Source: Rhynchopus sp. YZ270_cl-10 (lineage: Eukaryota; Euglenozoa; Diplonemea; Diplonemida; Diplonemidae). Taken from it: a DNA stretch of 64,000 nt. The stretch is from assembly GCA_964035575.1 (NCBI GenBank), contig OZ037837.1, forward strand, positions 496,001 to 560,000, in the 5' to 3' direction. Below the pieces are notes generated by a model. The model had not been told where the DNA came from and did no database searches. It saw only the letters and a program-made list of their open reading frames with translations. The position numbers and the translations under genes are program-made. The first letter of the stretch is position 1. Every line of letters starts with the position of its first letter. This document shows, in pieces, positions 44,411 through 54,698 of the stretch.

Positions 44411-44552
44411 ACATACATCGACGACGCCCAAAAACGAGGGTTCCGTACTTAATATCATATGAGGAAGGGGGGGGAGGCATCACACAGCACATCCACATCC
44501 CTCAAGGGGAGTGCGGTTTCAAAAATGTTTAGGGAAAAACTCTTTTTTTTTT

Positions 44553-45641
44553 TCAAAGAATCAGATCAAGATCCACAACCTCCACCTCAGTGTCGCGACC
44601 TACGAAAAGCCAGCGGCCGGAGGGGGTTAATGCTAGCCCAAACCCCTCCGACCATTCTGCACTAGGGAGGGTGTGCAGCAACACCCCACCGGAAAGCGAC
44701 CATAGGTACACCTTGCACTGTCCCGCTGCAACGGCAATATCACGTTCAGTGGAAAGAACGAGGTCGGACAGTTCGGTTCCCTCTGCCCCGTGGATCTCGG
44801 TCGGGGTTGTCCAGACAGCGTCACGCCAGCACCGCACCACGCCACGCAACGAGCACGCACCCACCACCTCCCCACCTTCCGCAGCCGCGACTCCCGAGGC
44901 ATCCACCGTCGCCACCGTCGCCACCACCTTGCCCTCTGTGTAATCCACCACCACCACAGTATCTTTACTCACATAAGCCAAATAACGTTCTGTCACTGCC
45001 ACACTCTCGATATCCGTGCCAAGCGCATCAAACGAACGTACCAACTTATTGTCCTCCCATACCTGCACAGTGTTGCCTGGAGAGCTGGCAACAACGATGA
45101 GAGCGCCGTTTGGTGTGTATGCGCATGCAGGGCTTGATGGGGTGGAGAGGGTGGAGAGCAAGGATCCTTCTGGGGTGTACACATCAACCTGTTTGGCGGA
45201 GGCGTGGCCAACAGCGAGGGAGCCTGAAGGGGAGAAGGCGGGGGTGAAGGTGCCTGTATTGGTGATGGTGCAGACTGTGGTGTGGTTGGTGGTGTTGAAG
45301 ATCTGTATAGTGTGGTGGTGCATCGCAAAGAGGTACGTCCCGCACACACTCACACCAAGGATGTAAGCAGACCTCCCGCACCGTATGCGCCCACCCAGCA
45401 CCGCAGCTTCAGACCGCACAACACTCACAACACCGCCCGCGCAGAGTTCCGTCTCGCTGACACGCACCGTTTCCTCCAAAGGCGTGCTGCACCCCGCCAC
45501 GCACAGACCCATAGCACCCTGGCTAGGATTGCTCATCTCAAGCGCGTCTATCACACGGTTCTTCAAGCTCAGCACGCTGTCGCCAGATTCAACCGTAACA
45601 ACACAGGAAACACCTGAGTCGCTGAGGCCGGTTACCTCCAT
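44553..45641 (-). CDS. Ubiquitin-like plus WD-repeat protein
   Basis: Predicted 362-residue cytosolic scaffold. The Met at 45641 (MEVTGLSDSGVSC) is preferred: residues before it in the open frame match a conserved non-coding 5' flank of neighbouring B-box genes. Residues 1-75 resemble a ubiquitin-like fold (CVVTVESGDSVLSLKNRVIDALEMS). The rest is a beta-propeller with WD-like strands (HTIQIFNTTNHTTVCTI, GNTVQVWEDNKLVRSF, CKVYLWSLSGGVLLHTL, and final VGRDTEVEVVDLDL). No enzymatic motif. It is the left-most member of the cluster, and its N-terminal part is duplicated at 48.7-49.1 kb. The partner is unknown; a role with the Ubl-containing B-box proteins is only suggested by context. Confidence 0.75.
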   Translation of the reverse strand: MEVTGLSDSGVSCVVTVESGDSVLSLKNRVIDALEMSNPSQGAMGLCVAGCSTPLEETVRVSETELCAGGVVSVVRSEAAVLGGRIRCGRSAYILGVSVCGTYLFAMHHHTIQIFNTTNHTTVCTITNTGTFTPAFSPSGSLAVGHASAKQVDVYTPEGSLLSTLSTPSSPACAYTPNGALIVVASSPGNTVQVWEDNKLVRSFDALGTDIESVAVTERYLAYVSKDTVVVVDYTEGKVVATVATVDASGVAAAEGGEVVGACSLRGVVRCWRDAVWTTPTEIHGAEGTELSDLVLSTERDIAVAAGQCKVYLWSLSGGVLLHTLPSAEWSEGFGLALTPSGRWLFVGRDTEVEVVDLDLIL

Positions 45642-45779
45642 TTTAGGATATGTCGTAGTGTTAGAATGTGCCACCTGCAGGGAGTGTGGGGTGGGGAGGA
45701 TAGGGGCGTAGGGGGTGAAGGGGTGGTCAAAAGGGTGAGACAAACCCACTTTTTTCAGTTTTTCAAAAAATGCATGTCT

Positions 45780-45860
45780 TAGTGAATCTGGCCCGAAAAT
45801 GAGAGGAAAACCGTTTGTAGGTCGGTTTTGACCCATTTTTCAGGCCCATAAGCACCAAGA
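45780..45860 (-). promoter_or_regulatory. Conserved 5' flank shared by cluster genes
   Basis: GAATCTGGCCCGAAAATG to GGTCGGTTTTGACCCATTTT is nearly identical upstream of this gene, the 52.4-kb gene (54196-54262) and the 55.6-kb gene (56828-56894). It could be a promoter element or simply a duplicated flank. Confidence 0.4.
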
Positions 45861-46343
45861 AAAAATTTACCCATAATTGATACGCACGCACCTTACTTAG
45901 GATTAATTATTTTTCCGATCTCAAATATCAGTATTTCCACACACCCAGCCAACCCTCTCAAATCCTCCCAATTGTATCTTATCCAACTCATCCCAACAAA
46001 CCCCACCAGCTCACTCTGTCACTCCCTCCCAAAAAGACAAACCCCCTTTTTGTGCTTCACTCCTTCTTTTCTTCCCTTCCCACCCTTTTTGCTAGTGTCG
46101 TCGTTCTCAACAGCAGCAACAGCAATGGTGTTGTCAGTTGGCGGTGCACATAAGTCGCACCTGTTTCGCTTGACAGGGTTGCACCACGTTCTCCTTGCAG
46201 ACCTGCTGCACCACAGCCTCTGCCACATGGGCACCTCAGGCATGCTTCAGGCATAGTGCAGAGCAGCCGTGGTGCAGGCCACACAGTGCGAGGGGTGAAG
46301 ATGCACAACAACAACTGCTGCAAAGTGAACGCTTTCTTGCTTC

Positions 46344-48008
46344 TCACTTCCGTAAGTGTGGTGGTAGCACGTTGAGTACAGCATTGCTGCACTTCTCCTT
46401 TCCATGCAAGGTCTTCAACGCTGGGCAGTTGTCGAATAGAGAGCGGTGTCTCCAAGAGCACTCAATCGAGGTGACACCTTGCAATGCACTCACATCAACA
46501 GTCTTCAATGATGTGCACCCGACGAGGAACATCATCCCAATCGACGTGACATTTTGTAATCCACTCAGATCAACAGTCGACAATGATGTGCACTCGCAGA
46601 GGAACCCGTTCCCAATCGAGGTGACAGCTTGTAATCCACTCAGATCAACTGACGACAACGATGTGCACCCTCGGAGGAAGTCGTCCCCAATCGAGGTGAC
46701 ACCTTGTAATCCACTCAGATTGAGTGTGGTCAAACTTGAGCAGTCACGGAGGAAGATGTTTCCAATCGCAACCAAAGCAGATGCGTAACTGATATCAATG
46801 CACGTCACTGCAGTACTCGAGAAGAAGGAGTCTGAAATCGCAGTCGCAGCTCCTGCCTGGAGGAGCAAGCAAGCCACCTTCGAATCAGTCACTTGCTTCA
46901 ACCTTTTTGATGTAAGTGTTGTCTCACCTAACTCACGAAGTGCTGCAATGGCATCCTGCTTCCTCCTCTCTGTGTTGACCTGCGTTACAACAACCCTGTG
47001 ACCCCTCAGCTGCACCACGTCCCCTCCTTCTGCAATCATTTCATCTCTGAAAGTGATGTCGAAGCAGCCTTCACGCAACCCCACTGCAGACGCCACCTTC
47101 CGAAGCAAGTCCCTGCCCGTGTCATCCACACTCACCTCAATCTCGTGTTCGACTCCATCCAACCCCTGCACAAGGACAGGCACAACAACCGCAGACCTCA
47201 AGGTGAGGGCATCGCGCACGTTCGAAACAGGCAGATTCAGGGAAAACGTTGTGTCTGGGTTTGCAGCACCCACAAAGCGGTGGCGGTCTCCACTCGCTGC
47301 CATGCTGTTGATGCTCCGCACAACTGCCTGCGACTCTGTGACCGCACGCAGCACCTGGTCGTCCCCAAGCTGGCACACCGCCTCGCACTCAGCAATCATG
47401 TGTCCTACCTTCGCAACAAACGTCTTCAGTGCACACATCTCCCTTTCACGACTGAGTGCCTGTGTGAGGAAGCTCCGTGCCAACTCCTCCTCACACACGA
47501 CTTCACTGCGCGACACATCCTCACGCATCACGAGGTGCCCGACGTGTGTCTGCAGGATAAGGTCTTTGTACTTGCCTTCTGTGGGTGGGAGTTCCTCAAG
47601 CACACGGCACTTCTCCTCTGCGTCAGTCCTCTGTGTTGTCAGGTCTGCCACGTGTGAGTGGAGGATGTTGCACTGGCGTTTCATGTAGTCCGTGATATAC
47701 ACTGTCTTGTGTCCCGTATGTCCGACGTACGCACAATGCATGCAGATCAACGCGTCTCCACACGCAGGGTCTTCACAGATGAGGGACAGCTCTTGGTCTG
47801 GGTGATGTGCACACTTCGACGACGTCCCGTACGAAGTCACAGAAGCGCGATGTGTCTCACGGTCACGTTTCCTTGGGTGGCAAGCATCGTAGCACGCAGG
47901 TGTGTCGCAGAAGAACATCTCCTTGCAGATCCCGCACTGCAGCTGTGCAGGCTCGTCACAGTTCTCACAGCTCGGCATCTGTGGTGCGGTGGGCTTGTCA
48001 GACACCAT
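46344..48008 (-). CDS. B-box/Ubl/LRR protein with an optional NLS-bearing N-terminus
   Basis: 554 residues from the family Met (48008). Two B-box-like fingers (CENCDEPAQLQCGIC; CAHHPDQELSLICEDPACGDALIC...H), a coiled coil of about 130 residues, a ubiquitin-like domain (VPVLVQGLDGVEHEIEVSVD to GGDVVQLRGHRVVV), then LRRs: an entry unit plus four repeats, the last modified (ECSWRHRSLFDNC). Unlike its paralogs the frame stays open upstream with another ATG at 48098, adding MKRSSVTESPTTKKARVDG. That segment contains a nuclear-localisation-like KKARV and a duplicated PAPSHL box. The 3' flank is shared with the 16.6-kb gene. Likely a protein-interaction scaffold; no catalytic motif. Confidence 0.85.
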   Translation of the reverse strand: MVSDKPTAPQMPSCENCDEPAQLQCGICKEMFFCDTPACYDACHPRKRDRETHRASVTSYGTSSKCAHHPDQELSLICEDPACGDALICMHCAYVGHTGHKTVYITDYMKRQCNILHSHVADLTTQRTDAEEKCRVLEELPPTEGKYKDLILQTHVGHLVMREDVSRSEVVCEEELARSFLTQALSREREMCALKTFVAKVGHMIAECEAVCQLGDDQVLRAVTESQAVVRSINSMAASGDRHRFVGAANPDTTFSLNLPVSNVRDALTLRSAVVVPVLVQGLDGVEHEIEVSVDDTGRDLLRKVASAVGLREGCFDITFRDEMIAEGGDVVQLRGHRVVVTQVNTERRKQDAIAALRELGETTLTSKRLKQVTDSKVACLLLQAGAATAISDSFFSSTAVTCIDISYASALVAIGNIFLRDCSSLTTLNLSGLQGVTSIGDDFLRGCTSLSSVDLSGLQAVTSIGNGFLCECTSLSTVDLSGLQNVTSIGMMFLVGCTSLKTVDVSALQGVTSIECSWRHRSLFDNCPALKTLHGKEKCSNAVLNVLPPHLRK

Positions 48009-48159
48009 GTTGTGTGTTTCGGAGAGGTGGGAGGGTGCAGGGCCGTCCACCCGGGCCTTCTTTGTGGTGGGGGACTCAGTCACGGAGGAACGCTTCATTT
48101 TATGGAGGTGGGAGGGTGCAGGGGTGTCTGGAAGGGGTTGGGTGGTTGGGGTGGACAAG

Positions 48160-48520
48160 GGAAAAACCACCGCGTCAATGGTTCTACTGGAGAGGCTGGA
48201 GACGGGCATGGTGTTGAGGTTGGATCCCGGCCGTGAGTGTGCTGCATGACCTCGTGCTGTCGAAGCTGTTCTTCACTGGCAAGTAGGTTGGAGGGTTCTG
48301 ACACTTCTGGCAGTGCAGCTCCCCTGTATGGGTGGGGCCTACTTTAACCTCACACGGCGTGTAGAGAAAGTGAGCAATTTCGGCTTGGTGTGAGTGTGTG
48401 CGTACCTCTTTGCGATGCACCACCACACCATGCAGATGTTCAACACCACCGACCACACCACAGTCTGCACCACTTCCAAGTTGGTGCATGCTCGTTCAGT
48501 GGCGACGAGCCTCCTCTAAC
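48160..48520 (-). repeat. Inverted copy of a cluster fragment (partner 51390-51770)
   Basis: Read on the minus strand, this matches the plus strand of 51390-51770 closely. The left part of that match derives from the Ubl-WD gene (the segment around 45260-45350). So a propeller fragment plus about 200 bp of unknown origin was copied twice in opposite directions. Confidence 0.7.
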
Positions 48521-48690
48521 AGTCATTGGACACTCTGGGATGGGATTGGACCGCCACCGAAGTCTGTTTCACCAATGAGGCAAGAGGAGAGGCCAAACGG
48601 TGCTAACTGTGGACACCTCGCTGCCACGCAAGCAACGTCGATGAATGCGGAGGCCCGACATACACACTACGTCACGCCCAGATGGCTTCG

Positions 48691-48981
48691 CTAGCAGGAA
48701 AACTCCCCAGGACTTTGACGGACGGAGTTGAAGGTAGAGTGACCAGGCACTGCTGGAAGACCGTGAGAGTCATTTGACACGCAGAGTTCAGTCTCGCTGA
48801 CACGCACCGTTTCCTCCAAAGGCGTGCTGCACCCCGCCACGCACAGACCCATAGCACCCTGGCTAGGATTGCTCATCTCAAGCGCGTCTATCACACGGTT
48901 CTTCAAGCTCAGCACGCTGTCGCCAGATTCAACCGTAACAACACAGGAAACACCTGAGTCGCTGAGGCCGGTTACCTTCAT
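48691..48981 (-). pseudogene. Truncated duplicate of the Ubl-WD gene
   Basis: 48785-49065 is nearly identical to 45443-45720. The copy starts MKVTGLSDSGVSC at 48981, keeps the ubiquitin-like part through VRVSETELC, then runs into unrelated sequence and stops at 48691 after 96 residues; the propeller is missing. The high identity implies recent duplication. It might still make a stand-alone Ubl protein. Confidence 0.75.
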
Positions 48982-49065
48982 TTTAGGATATGTCGTAGTG
49001 TTAGAATGTGCCACCTGCAGGGAGTGTGGGGTGGGGAGGATAGGGGCGTAGGGGGCGAAGGGGTT

Positions 49066-49593
49066 CAGGGGTGCAACCTTGTGTAAAATCCTTGACAACT
49101 TGTCTTTTTGCAGACAACAACGCAGTGGTTGTTAGGAAATAATACAATTCGAAAGGAACGGGCTCTTCGGATAGAATAATGGAATAGTGAGAATAATGTG
49201 GAAACAAATACTCACTTTTCTGTTTTGTTAATGTTCTTTGCCTCTCTTCATTGCCCGTTGCTTGTGCTCCCCGACTCCAATTAAGCACTCACAGAGGGGG
49301 CCAAAAAATACACTCAGCGTTTATTAAAGGATGTGTTTCATGAAATCATTTGTGGAGAAGACTTCATGTGGGTTTTACTATTTTTCCTCCCAAACCCTCC
49401 CCAAAACGCCAAAACCCCTTTTTGTGACCCACCCACTCTTTTCTCTCTTCCCACCCATTCTCGCCAGTATCGTCGTCGAACTCTGCACCACTACCCTCTG
49501 CCTCTTGAGGCACACCTCAGCACAGTGCAGAGCAGCCGTGGTGCACCAGGCCGCACAGTGCGAGGGGTGATGATGCAGAACAACAACTGCTGC
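49066..49593. other. Intergenic flank shared with 51950-52340
   Basis: GTTAGGAAATAATACAAT, then ACTCCAATT, then AGTATCGTCGTCGAACTCTG; the same order follows the 52.4-kb gene. Shows tandem duplication of gene plus flank. Confidence 0.65.
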
Positions 49594-51294
49594 TCAAAAG
49601 TGAACGCTTTCTTGCTTCTCACTTCCGTAAGTGGTCTGGTAGCCCGTTGAGTACAGCATTGCTGCACTTCTCTGCAAGGTCTTCAAAGCTGGGCACTCGT
49701 CGAATAAAGAGCGGCGTCCCTGCCAAGAGCACCCAACCTCGGTGACAGCTTGCAATCCACTCACATCAACTGTCGACAATGATGTGCACCCGTAGAGGAA
49801 CATCATCGCAATATAAGTGACATTTTGTAATCCACTCAGATCAACAGTCGACAATGACGTGCAATTGCCGAGGAAGCACTGCCCAATCGAGGTGACACCT
49901 TGTAATCCGCTCAGATCAACTGTGGTTAATGATGTGCACTCGTTGAGGAAGTCACACCCAATCGAGGTGACACTTTGTAATCCACTCAAATTGAGTGCGG
50001 TCAAAGCTGTGCAGTCACGAAAGAAGTCCTTCCCAATCACAGTCACAGCAGACGCATGACTGAGATCAATGCACGTCACTGCAGTACGCCAGAAAAAGTT
50101 GTCTGGAATCGCAGTCGCAGCTCCTGCCTGGAGGAGCAAGCAAGCCAGCTTCGGATCACTGCGTAGATCAGTCACCTGCTTCAACCTTTTTGATGTAAGT
50201 GTTGTCTCACCCAACGCACAAAGTGCTGCAATGGCATCCTGCTTCCTCCTCTCTGTGTTGGTCAGCGTTACAACAACCCTGTGACCCCTCAGCTGCACCA
50301 CGTCCCCTCCTTCTGCAATCACTTCATCTCTGAAACTAATGTCGAAGCAGCCTTCACGCAACCCCACTGCAGACGCCACCTTCCGAAGCAAGTCCCTGCC
50401 CGTGTCATCCACACTCACATCAATCTTGTGTTCGACTCCATCCAACCCCTGCACAAGTACAGGCACAAAAACCGCCAACATCTGGGCAAGGGCATCGTGC
50501 ACATTACAAATAGGCAGTTTCTGGTAAAACGTTGCGTGTGGGTCTGCAGCACCCACAAGGCGGTGGCGGTCTCCACTCGCTGCCATGCTGTTGATGCTCC
50601 GCACAACGGCCTGCGACTCCGTGACCGCACGCAGCACCTGGTCGTCCCCAAGCTGGCACACCGCCTCGCACTCAGCAATCATGTGTCCTACCTTCGCAAC
50701 AAACGTCTTCAGCGCACACACCTCCCCTTCACGACTGAGTGCCTGTGTGAGGAAGCTCCGTGCCACCTCCTCCTCGCACACGACTTCGCTGCGCGACACA
50801 TCCTCACGCATCACGAGGTGCCCGACGTGTGTCTGCAGGATAAGGTCTTTGTACCTCCCCTCTGTGAGTGGGAGTTCCTCAAGCACACGGCACTTCTCCT
50901 CTGCATCAGTCCTCTGTGCTGTCAGGTCTGCCACGTGTGAGTGGAGGATGTTGCACTGGCGTTTCATGTAGTCCGTGATGTACACTGTCTTGTGTCCCGT
51001 ATGTCCGACGTACGCACAATGCATGCAGATCAACGCGTCTCCACACGCAGGGTCTTCACAGACGAGGGACAGGTCTTGTCCTGGGTGATGTGCACACTTC
51101 GACGACGTCCCGTACGAAGTCACAGAAGCGCGATGTGCCTCACGGTCACGTTTCCTTGGGTGGCAAGCATCGTAGCACGAAGGTGTGTCGCAGAAGTACA
51201 GCTCCTTGCAGTTCCCGCACTGCAGCTGTGCAGGCACGTCACATATCTCACAGCTCGGCATCTGTGGTGCGGTGGGCTGTGTGTCAGACACCAT
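49594..51294 (-). CDS. B-box/Ubl/LRR protein with a shifted C-terminus
   Basis: 566 residues from MVSDTQPTAP. The plan matches the 46.3-kb gene: two B-box-like fingers (CEICDVPAQLQCGNC; CAHHPGQDLSLVCEDPAC), a coiled coil, a Ubl domain (VQGLDGVEHKIDVSVDDTG...) and an LRR entry unit plus four repeats (the last being VSGLQAVTEVGCSWQGRRS). After ECPALKTL an 8-bp deletion relative to the paralogs changes the frame, so the usual GKEKCSN ending becomes QRSAAMLYSTGYQ... and the stop moves about 30 bp. The change lies behind all domains, so the protein is probably still functional. Confidence 0.85.
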   Translation of the reverse strand: MVSDTQPTAPQMPSCEICDVPAQLQCGNCKELYFCDTPSCYDACHPRKRDREAHRASVTSYGTSSKCAHHPGQDLSLVCEDPACGDALICMHCAYVGHTGHKTVYITDYMKRQCNILHSHVADLTAQRTDAEEKCRVLEELPLTEGRYKDLILQTHVGHLVMREDVSRSEVVCEEEVARSFLTQALSREGEVCALKTFVAKVGHMIAECEAVCQLGDDQVLRAVTESQAVVRSINSMAASGDRHRLVGAADPHATFYQKLPICNVHDALAQMLAVFVPVLVQGLDGVEHKIDVSVDDTGRDLLRKVASAVGLREGCFDISFRDEVIAEGGDVVQLRGHRVVVTLTNTERRKQDAIAALCALGETTLTSKRLKQVTDLRSDPKLACLLLQAGAATAIPDNFFWRTAVTCIDLSHASAVTVIGKDFFRDCTALTALNLSGLQSVTSIGCDFLNECTSLTTVDLSGLQGVTSIGQCFLGNCTSLSTVDLSGLQNVTYIAMMFLYGCTSLSTVDVSGLQAVTEVGCSWQGRRSLFDECPALKTLQRSAAMLYSTGYQTTYGSEKQESVHF

Positions 51295-51389
51295 GTTGTG
51301 TGTTTCGGAGAGGTGGGAGGGTGCAGGGGTGTCTGGAAGGGGTTGGGTGGGTTGGGGTGGACAAGGAAAAATGGCAAGAATATGAAGTC

Positions 51390-51770
51390 CTCAACAATAA
51401 GCGGTGGGACAGGGAGGTCCGACAGCTGGTCGCCACTGAACGAGCATGCACCAACTTGGAAGTGCTGCAGACTGTGGTGTGGTCGGTGGTGTTGAACATC
51501 TGCATGGCGTGGTGGTGCATCGGTACGTCCCGCACACACTCACACCAAGCTTACCGAAATCGCTCACTTTCTCCACAAGCCGAGCATGCCGCGTGAGGTC
51601 AAACTTAAAGTAGTCACCACCCATACAAGGGAAGCTGCACTGCCAGAAGTGCCAGAACCCTCCAACCTACTTGCCAGTGAAGAACAGCTTCGACAGCATG
51701 GAGTCATGCAGCACACGCACGGCAGGGCTCCAACGCGTCTCCAACCTCTCCAGCAGAACCACTGACGCAG
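51390..51770 (+). repeat. Cluster fragment, direct-orientation copy (partner 48160-48520)
   Basis: Contains a piece of the Ubl-WD propeller region in the same orientation as the 44.55-kb gene, plus a segment ending GAACAGCTTCGACAGCA. The reading frame of the source gene is not maintained. Confidence 0.7.
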
Positions 51771-52367
51771 TACCCAACCTGGGTAGGGTGCGGACCCTTC
51801 CTACACCTGTGAGCCACTGTGACCACATCGCCACATGGCTACGGGATCCAAATGTGACTACGGAGCGCCCGTAACATACACGCCCCCGACAAGCAGGTGC
51901 AGCTGCAAAAACGCTTCGTGGCGCTGTCTGGTGATCCTGCAGCACGTAGTTGATGTTAGGAAATAATACAATCCAAGAGGAACGGGCTTCATAGGATCGA
52001 ATGATGGAATACTGTGTGGAAATAAATACTCACTATTCTGTTTTGTTAATGTTCCTTGTCTCTCTTCATTGCCCTTTGCTGCTCCCCGACTCCAATTCAA
52101 CACTCAAATAATTCCTGTCTGTAGGTTTTACTATTTTTTCACCCCAAACCCTCCCAAAACGCCAAAACCCCTTTTGTGACCCACCCCTTCTTTTGTCCCT
52201 TCCCACCCATTCTCGCCAGTATCGTCGTCGAACTCTGCACCACTACCCTCTGCCTCTTGAGGCACACCTCAGCACAGTGCAGAGCAGCCGTGGTGCAGCA
52301 GGCCACACAGTGCGAGGGGTGAAGATGCAGAACATCAACTGCTGCAAAGTGAACGCTTTCTTGCTTC

Positions 52368-54119
52368 TCACTTCCGTAAGATTCGTGGGAGATAGTTGAG
52401 TACAACATTACTGCACTTCTCCTTTCCATGCAAGGTCTTCAAAGCTGGGCAGTCGTCGAATAAAGAGCGGCATCCCTGCCAAGAGCACCCAACCTCGGTG
52501 ACAGCTTGCAATCCACTCACATCAACTGTCGTCAATGATGTGCACCCTTTGAGGAACGCATACCCAATGCAGGTGACACCTTGTAATCCACTCAAATCAA
52601 CAGTCGACAATAATGTGCACTCATCGAGAAAGTGGTTCCCAATCGAGGTGACACTTTGGAATGCACTCAGATCAACAGTCGTCAATGATGTACATTCGCT
52701 GAGGAACAAGTTCCCAATCGCGGTGACACCTTGTAATCCACTCAAATCAACTGTGCTTAATGATGTGCACCTGAAGAGGAAGCTACTCCCAATCGAGGTG
52801 ACACCTTGTAATCCACTCAGATTGAGTGTGGTCAAACTTGAGCAGTCACGGAGGAAGATGTTTCCAATCGCAACCAAAGCAGATGCGTAACTGATATCAA
52901 TGCACGTCACTGCAGTACTCGAGAAGAAGTTGTCTGGAATCGCAGTCGCAGCTCCTGCCTGGAGGAGCAAGCAAGCCACCTTCGAATCAGTCACTTGCTT
53001 CAACCTTTTTGGTGTAAGTGTTGTCTCACCCAACGCACGAAGTGCTGCAATGGCATCCTGCTTCCTCCTCTGTGTGTTGGTCTGCGTTACAACAACCCTG
53101 TGACCCCTCAGCTGCACCACGTCCTCTCCTTCTGCAATCATTTCATCTCTGAAAGTGATGTCGAAGCAGCCTTCACGCAACCCCACTGCAGACGCCACCT
53201 TCCGAAGCAAGTCCCTGCCCGTGTCATCCACACTCACCTCAATCTCGTGTTCCGTTCCATCCCACCCCTGCACAAGTACAGGCACAAAAAGCGCAGACAT
53301 CTGGGCAAGGGCATCGTGCACATTACAAATAGGCAACTTCAGAGAAAACGTTGCGTGTGGGTGTGCAGCACCCACAAGGCGGTGGCGGTCTCCACTCGCT
53401 GCCATCGGCATGCTGTTGATGCTCCGCACAACGGCCTGCGACTCTGTGACCGCACGCAGCACCTGGTCGTCCCCAAGCTGGCACACCGCCTCGCACTCAG
53501 CAATCATGTGTCCTGCCTTCGCAACAAACGTCTTCAGTGCACACACCTCCCCTTCACGACTGAGTGCCTGTGTGAGGAAGCTCCGTGCCAACTCCTCCTC
53601 ACACACGACTTCGCTGCGCGACACATCCTCACGCATCACGAGGTGCCCGACGTGTGTCTGCAGGAGAAGGTCTTTGTACCTCCCCTCTGTGTGTGGGAGT
53701 TCCTCAAGCACACGGCACTTCTCCTCTGCGTCAGTCCTCTGTGCTGTCAGGTCTGCCACGTGTGAGTGGAGGATGTTGCACTGGCGTTTCATGTAGTCCG
53801 TGATGTACACTGTCTTGTGTCCCGTATGTCCGACGTACGCACAATGCATGCAGATCAACGCGTCTCCACACGCAGGGTCTTCACAGATGAGGGACAGCTC
53901 TTGGCCTGGGTGATGTGCACACTTCGACGACGTCCCGTACGAAGTCACAGAAGCGCGATGTGCCTCACGGTCACGTTTCCTTGGGTGGCAAGCATCGTAG
54001 CACGCAGGCTTGTCGCAGAAGAACATCTCCTTGCAGATCCCGCACTGCAGCTGTGCAGGCACGTCACATATCTCACATCTCGGCATCTGTGGTGCGGTGG
54101 GCTGTGTGTCAGACACCAT
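52368..54119 (-). CDS. B-box/Ubl/LRR protein, longest LRR set of the Ubl-bearing members
   Basis: 583 residues from the family Met (54119, MVSDTQPTAPQMPRCE). Two B-box-like fingers, a coiled coil, a Ubl domain (VQGWDGTEHEIEVSVDDTG) and an LRR entry unit plus five repeats, then the standard GKEKCSN tail. Its LRR entry unit and first repeat equal those of the 46.3-kb gene, while its last repeat (VTEVGCSWQG) equals that of the 49.6-kb gene, a mosaic pattern pointing to recombination between paralogs. The frame stays open upstream to 54299, but that part is the conserved flank, not family protein. Confidence 0.87.
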   Translation of the reverse strand: MVSDTQPTAPQMPRCEICDVPAQLQCGICKEMFFCDKPACYDACHPRKRDREAHRASVTSYGTSSKCAHHPGQELSLICEDPACGDALICMHCAYVGHTGHKTVYITDYMKRQCNILHSHVADLTAQRTDAEEKCRVLEELPHTEGRYKDLLLQTHVGHLVMREDVSRSEVVCEEELARSFLTQALSREGEVCALKTFVAKAGHMIAECEAVCQLGDDQVLRAVTESQAVVRSINSMPMAASGDRHRLVGAAHPHATFSLKLPICNVHDALAQMSALFVPVLVQGWDGTEHEIEVSVDDTGRDLLRKVASAVGLREGCFDITFRDEMIAEGEDVVQLRGHRVVVTQTNTQRRKQDAIAALRALGETTLTPKRLKQVTDSKVACLLLQAGAATAIPDNFFSSTAVTCIDISYASALVAIGNIFLRDCSSLTTLNLSGLQGVTSIGSSFLFRCTSLSTVDLSGLQGVTAIGNLFLSECTSLTTVDLSAFQSVTSIGNHFLDECTLLSTVDLSGLQGVTCIGYAFLKGCTSLTTVDVSGLQAVTEVGCSWQGCRSLFDDCPALKTLHGKEKCSNVVLNYLPRILRK

Positions 54120-54350
54120 GTTGTGTGTTTCGAAGAGGTGGGAGGGTGCAGGGGTGTCTGGAAGGGGTTGGGTGGGTTGGGGTGAGCAAGGAAAAGGGGA
54201 ATCTGGCCCGAAAATGTGAGGAAAACTGTTTGTAGGTCGGTTTTGACCCATTTTTCGGTCCCAGGAGCGCTGAGACGTCCAAAAAAAAAAGTTTCCCATG
54301 ATTGACTCTCATCCTTGGAGCCGAACACATAAAATAATACCAAACACATC
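54120..54350. promoter_or_regulatory. Conserved 230-bp divergent intergenic segment (partner 56750-56979)
   Basis: Lies between the minus-strand B-box gene and the plus-strand ORF at 54351. The whole segment is nearly identical to 56750-56979, which separates the same two features. A bidirectional promoter is plausible but unproven. Confidence 0.4.
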
Positions 54351-54698
54351 ATGGACCGTCATCCCGAGAAGCCAGGAGGCCAAATGTACTGTTGCCGACA
54401 TGATCGAAATGGACACAGAAATATAGAAGCCTCAAGGCTGAGAGGAAACAGAAGAAAGCGCTCACTCCAAGAGTACCGGCACCACCTTCTGCGGAAGCAC
54501 TCCATGTGCTGGGATGCCCAAGGTAAGGAGTATGGCGGATGGGCTCAGGGGCTGGCGATACTGCATGAAATGCTGCCACACCACCCAGACATGAGCAAGG
54601 GTAAACCCAGATCACCTCCCATCCCAGCCAAAAACGGACCTTTCTGCAGACGAAAGCTCCGAAACGTCGTTGCACCAGCAACGAGGACGAGCAGATGA
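54351..54698 (+). CDS. Unidentified plus-strand ORF, copy 1
   Basis: 115 residues, basic, with CCRHDRNGHRNI and HHLLRKHSMCWDAQGKEYGG near the N-terminus. No domain recognised. The first 98 residues are repeated at 56980 with three amino-acid changes; the two copies diverge in the tail. Its codons contain GTAAG donors (near 54524), so the true product could be spliced. It starts 231 bp from the B-box ATG and is transcribed away from it. Confidence 0.45.
   Translation: MDRHPEKPGGQMYCCRHDRNGHRNIEASRLRGNRRKRSLQEYRHHLLRKHSMCWDAQGKEYGGWAQGLAILHEMLPHHPDMSKGKPRSPPIPAKNGPFCRRKLRNVVAPATRTSR

Larger units (their letters stand above)
43407..44552. other. Intergenic region
   Basis: Holds repeat D (43548-43642, 43818-43895), the second hairpin motif (43703), a GTGTACAAAGGCACACTC string (44003) shared with 28299, and a (TC)n run at 44381. 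No gene recognised. Confidence 0.5.

Noticed and set aside
46998-47657. Plus-strand ORFs conserved opposite all B-box genes
   Set aside because: Mirror frames of conserved coding sequence; their conservation follows from the minus-strand proteins.
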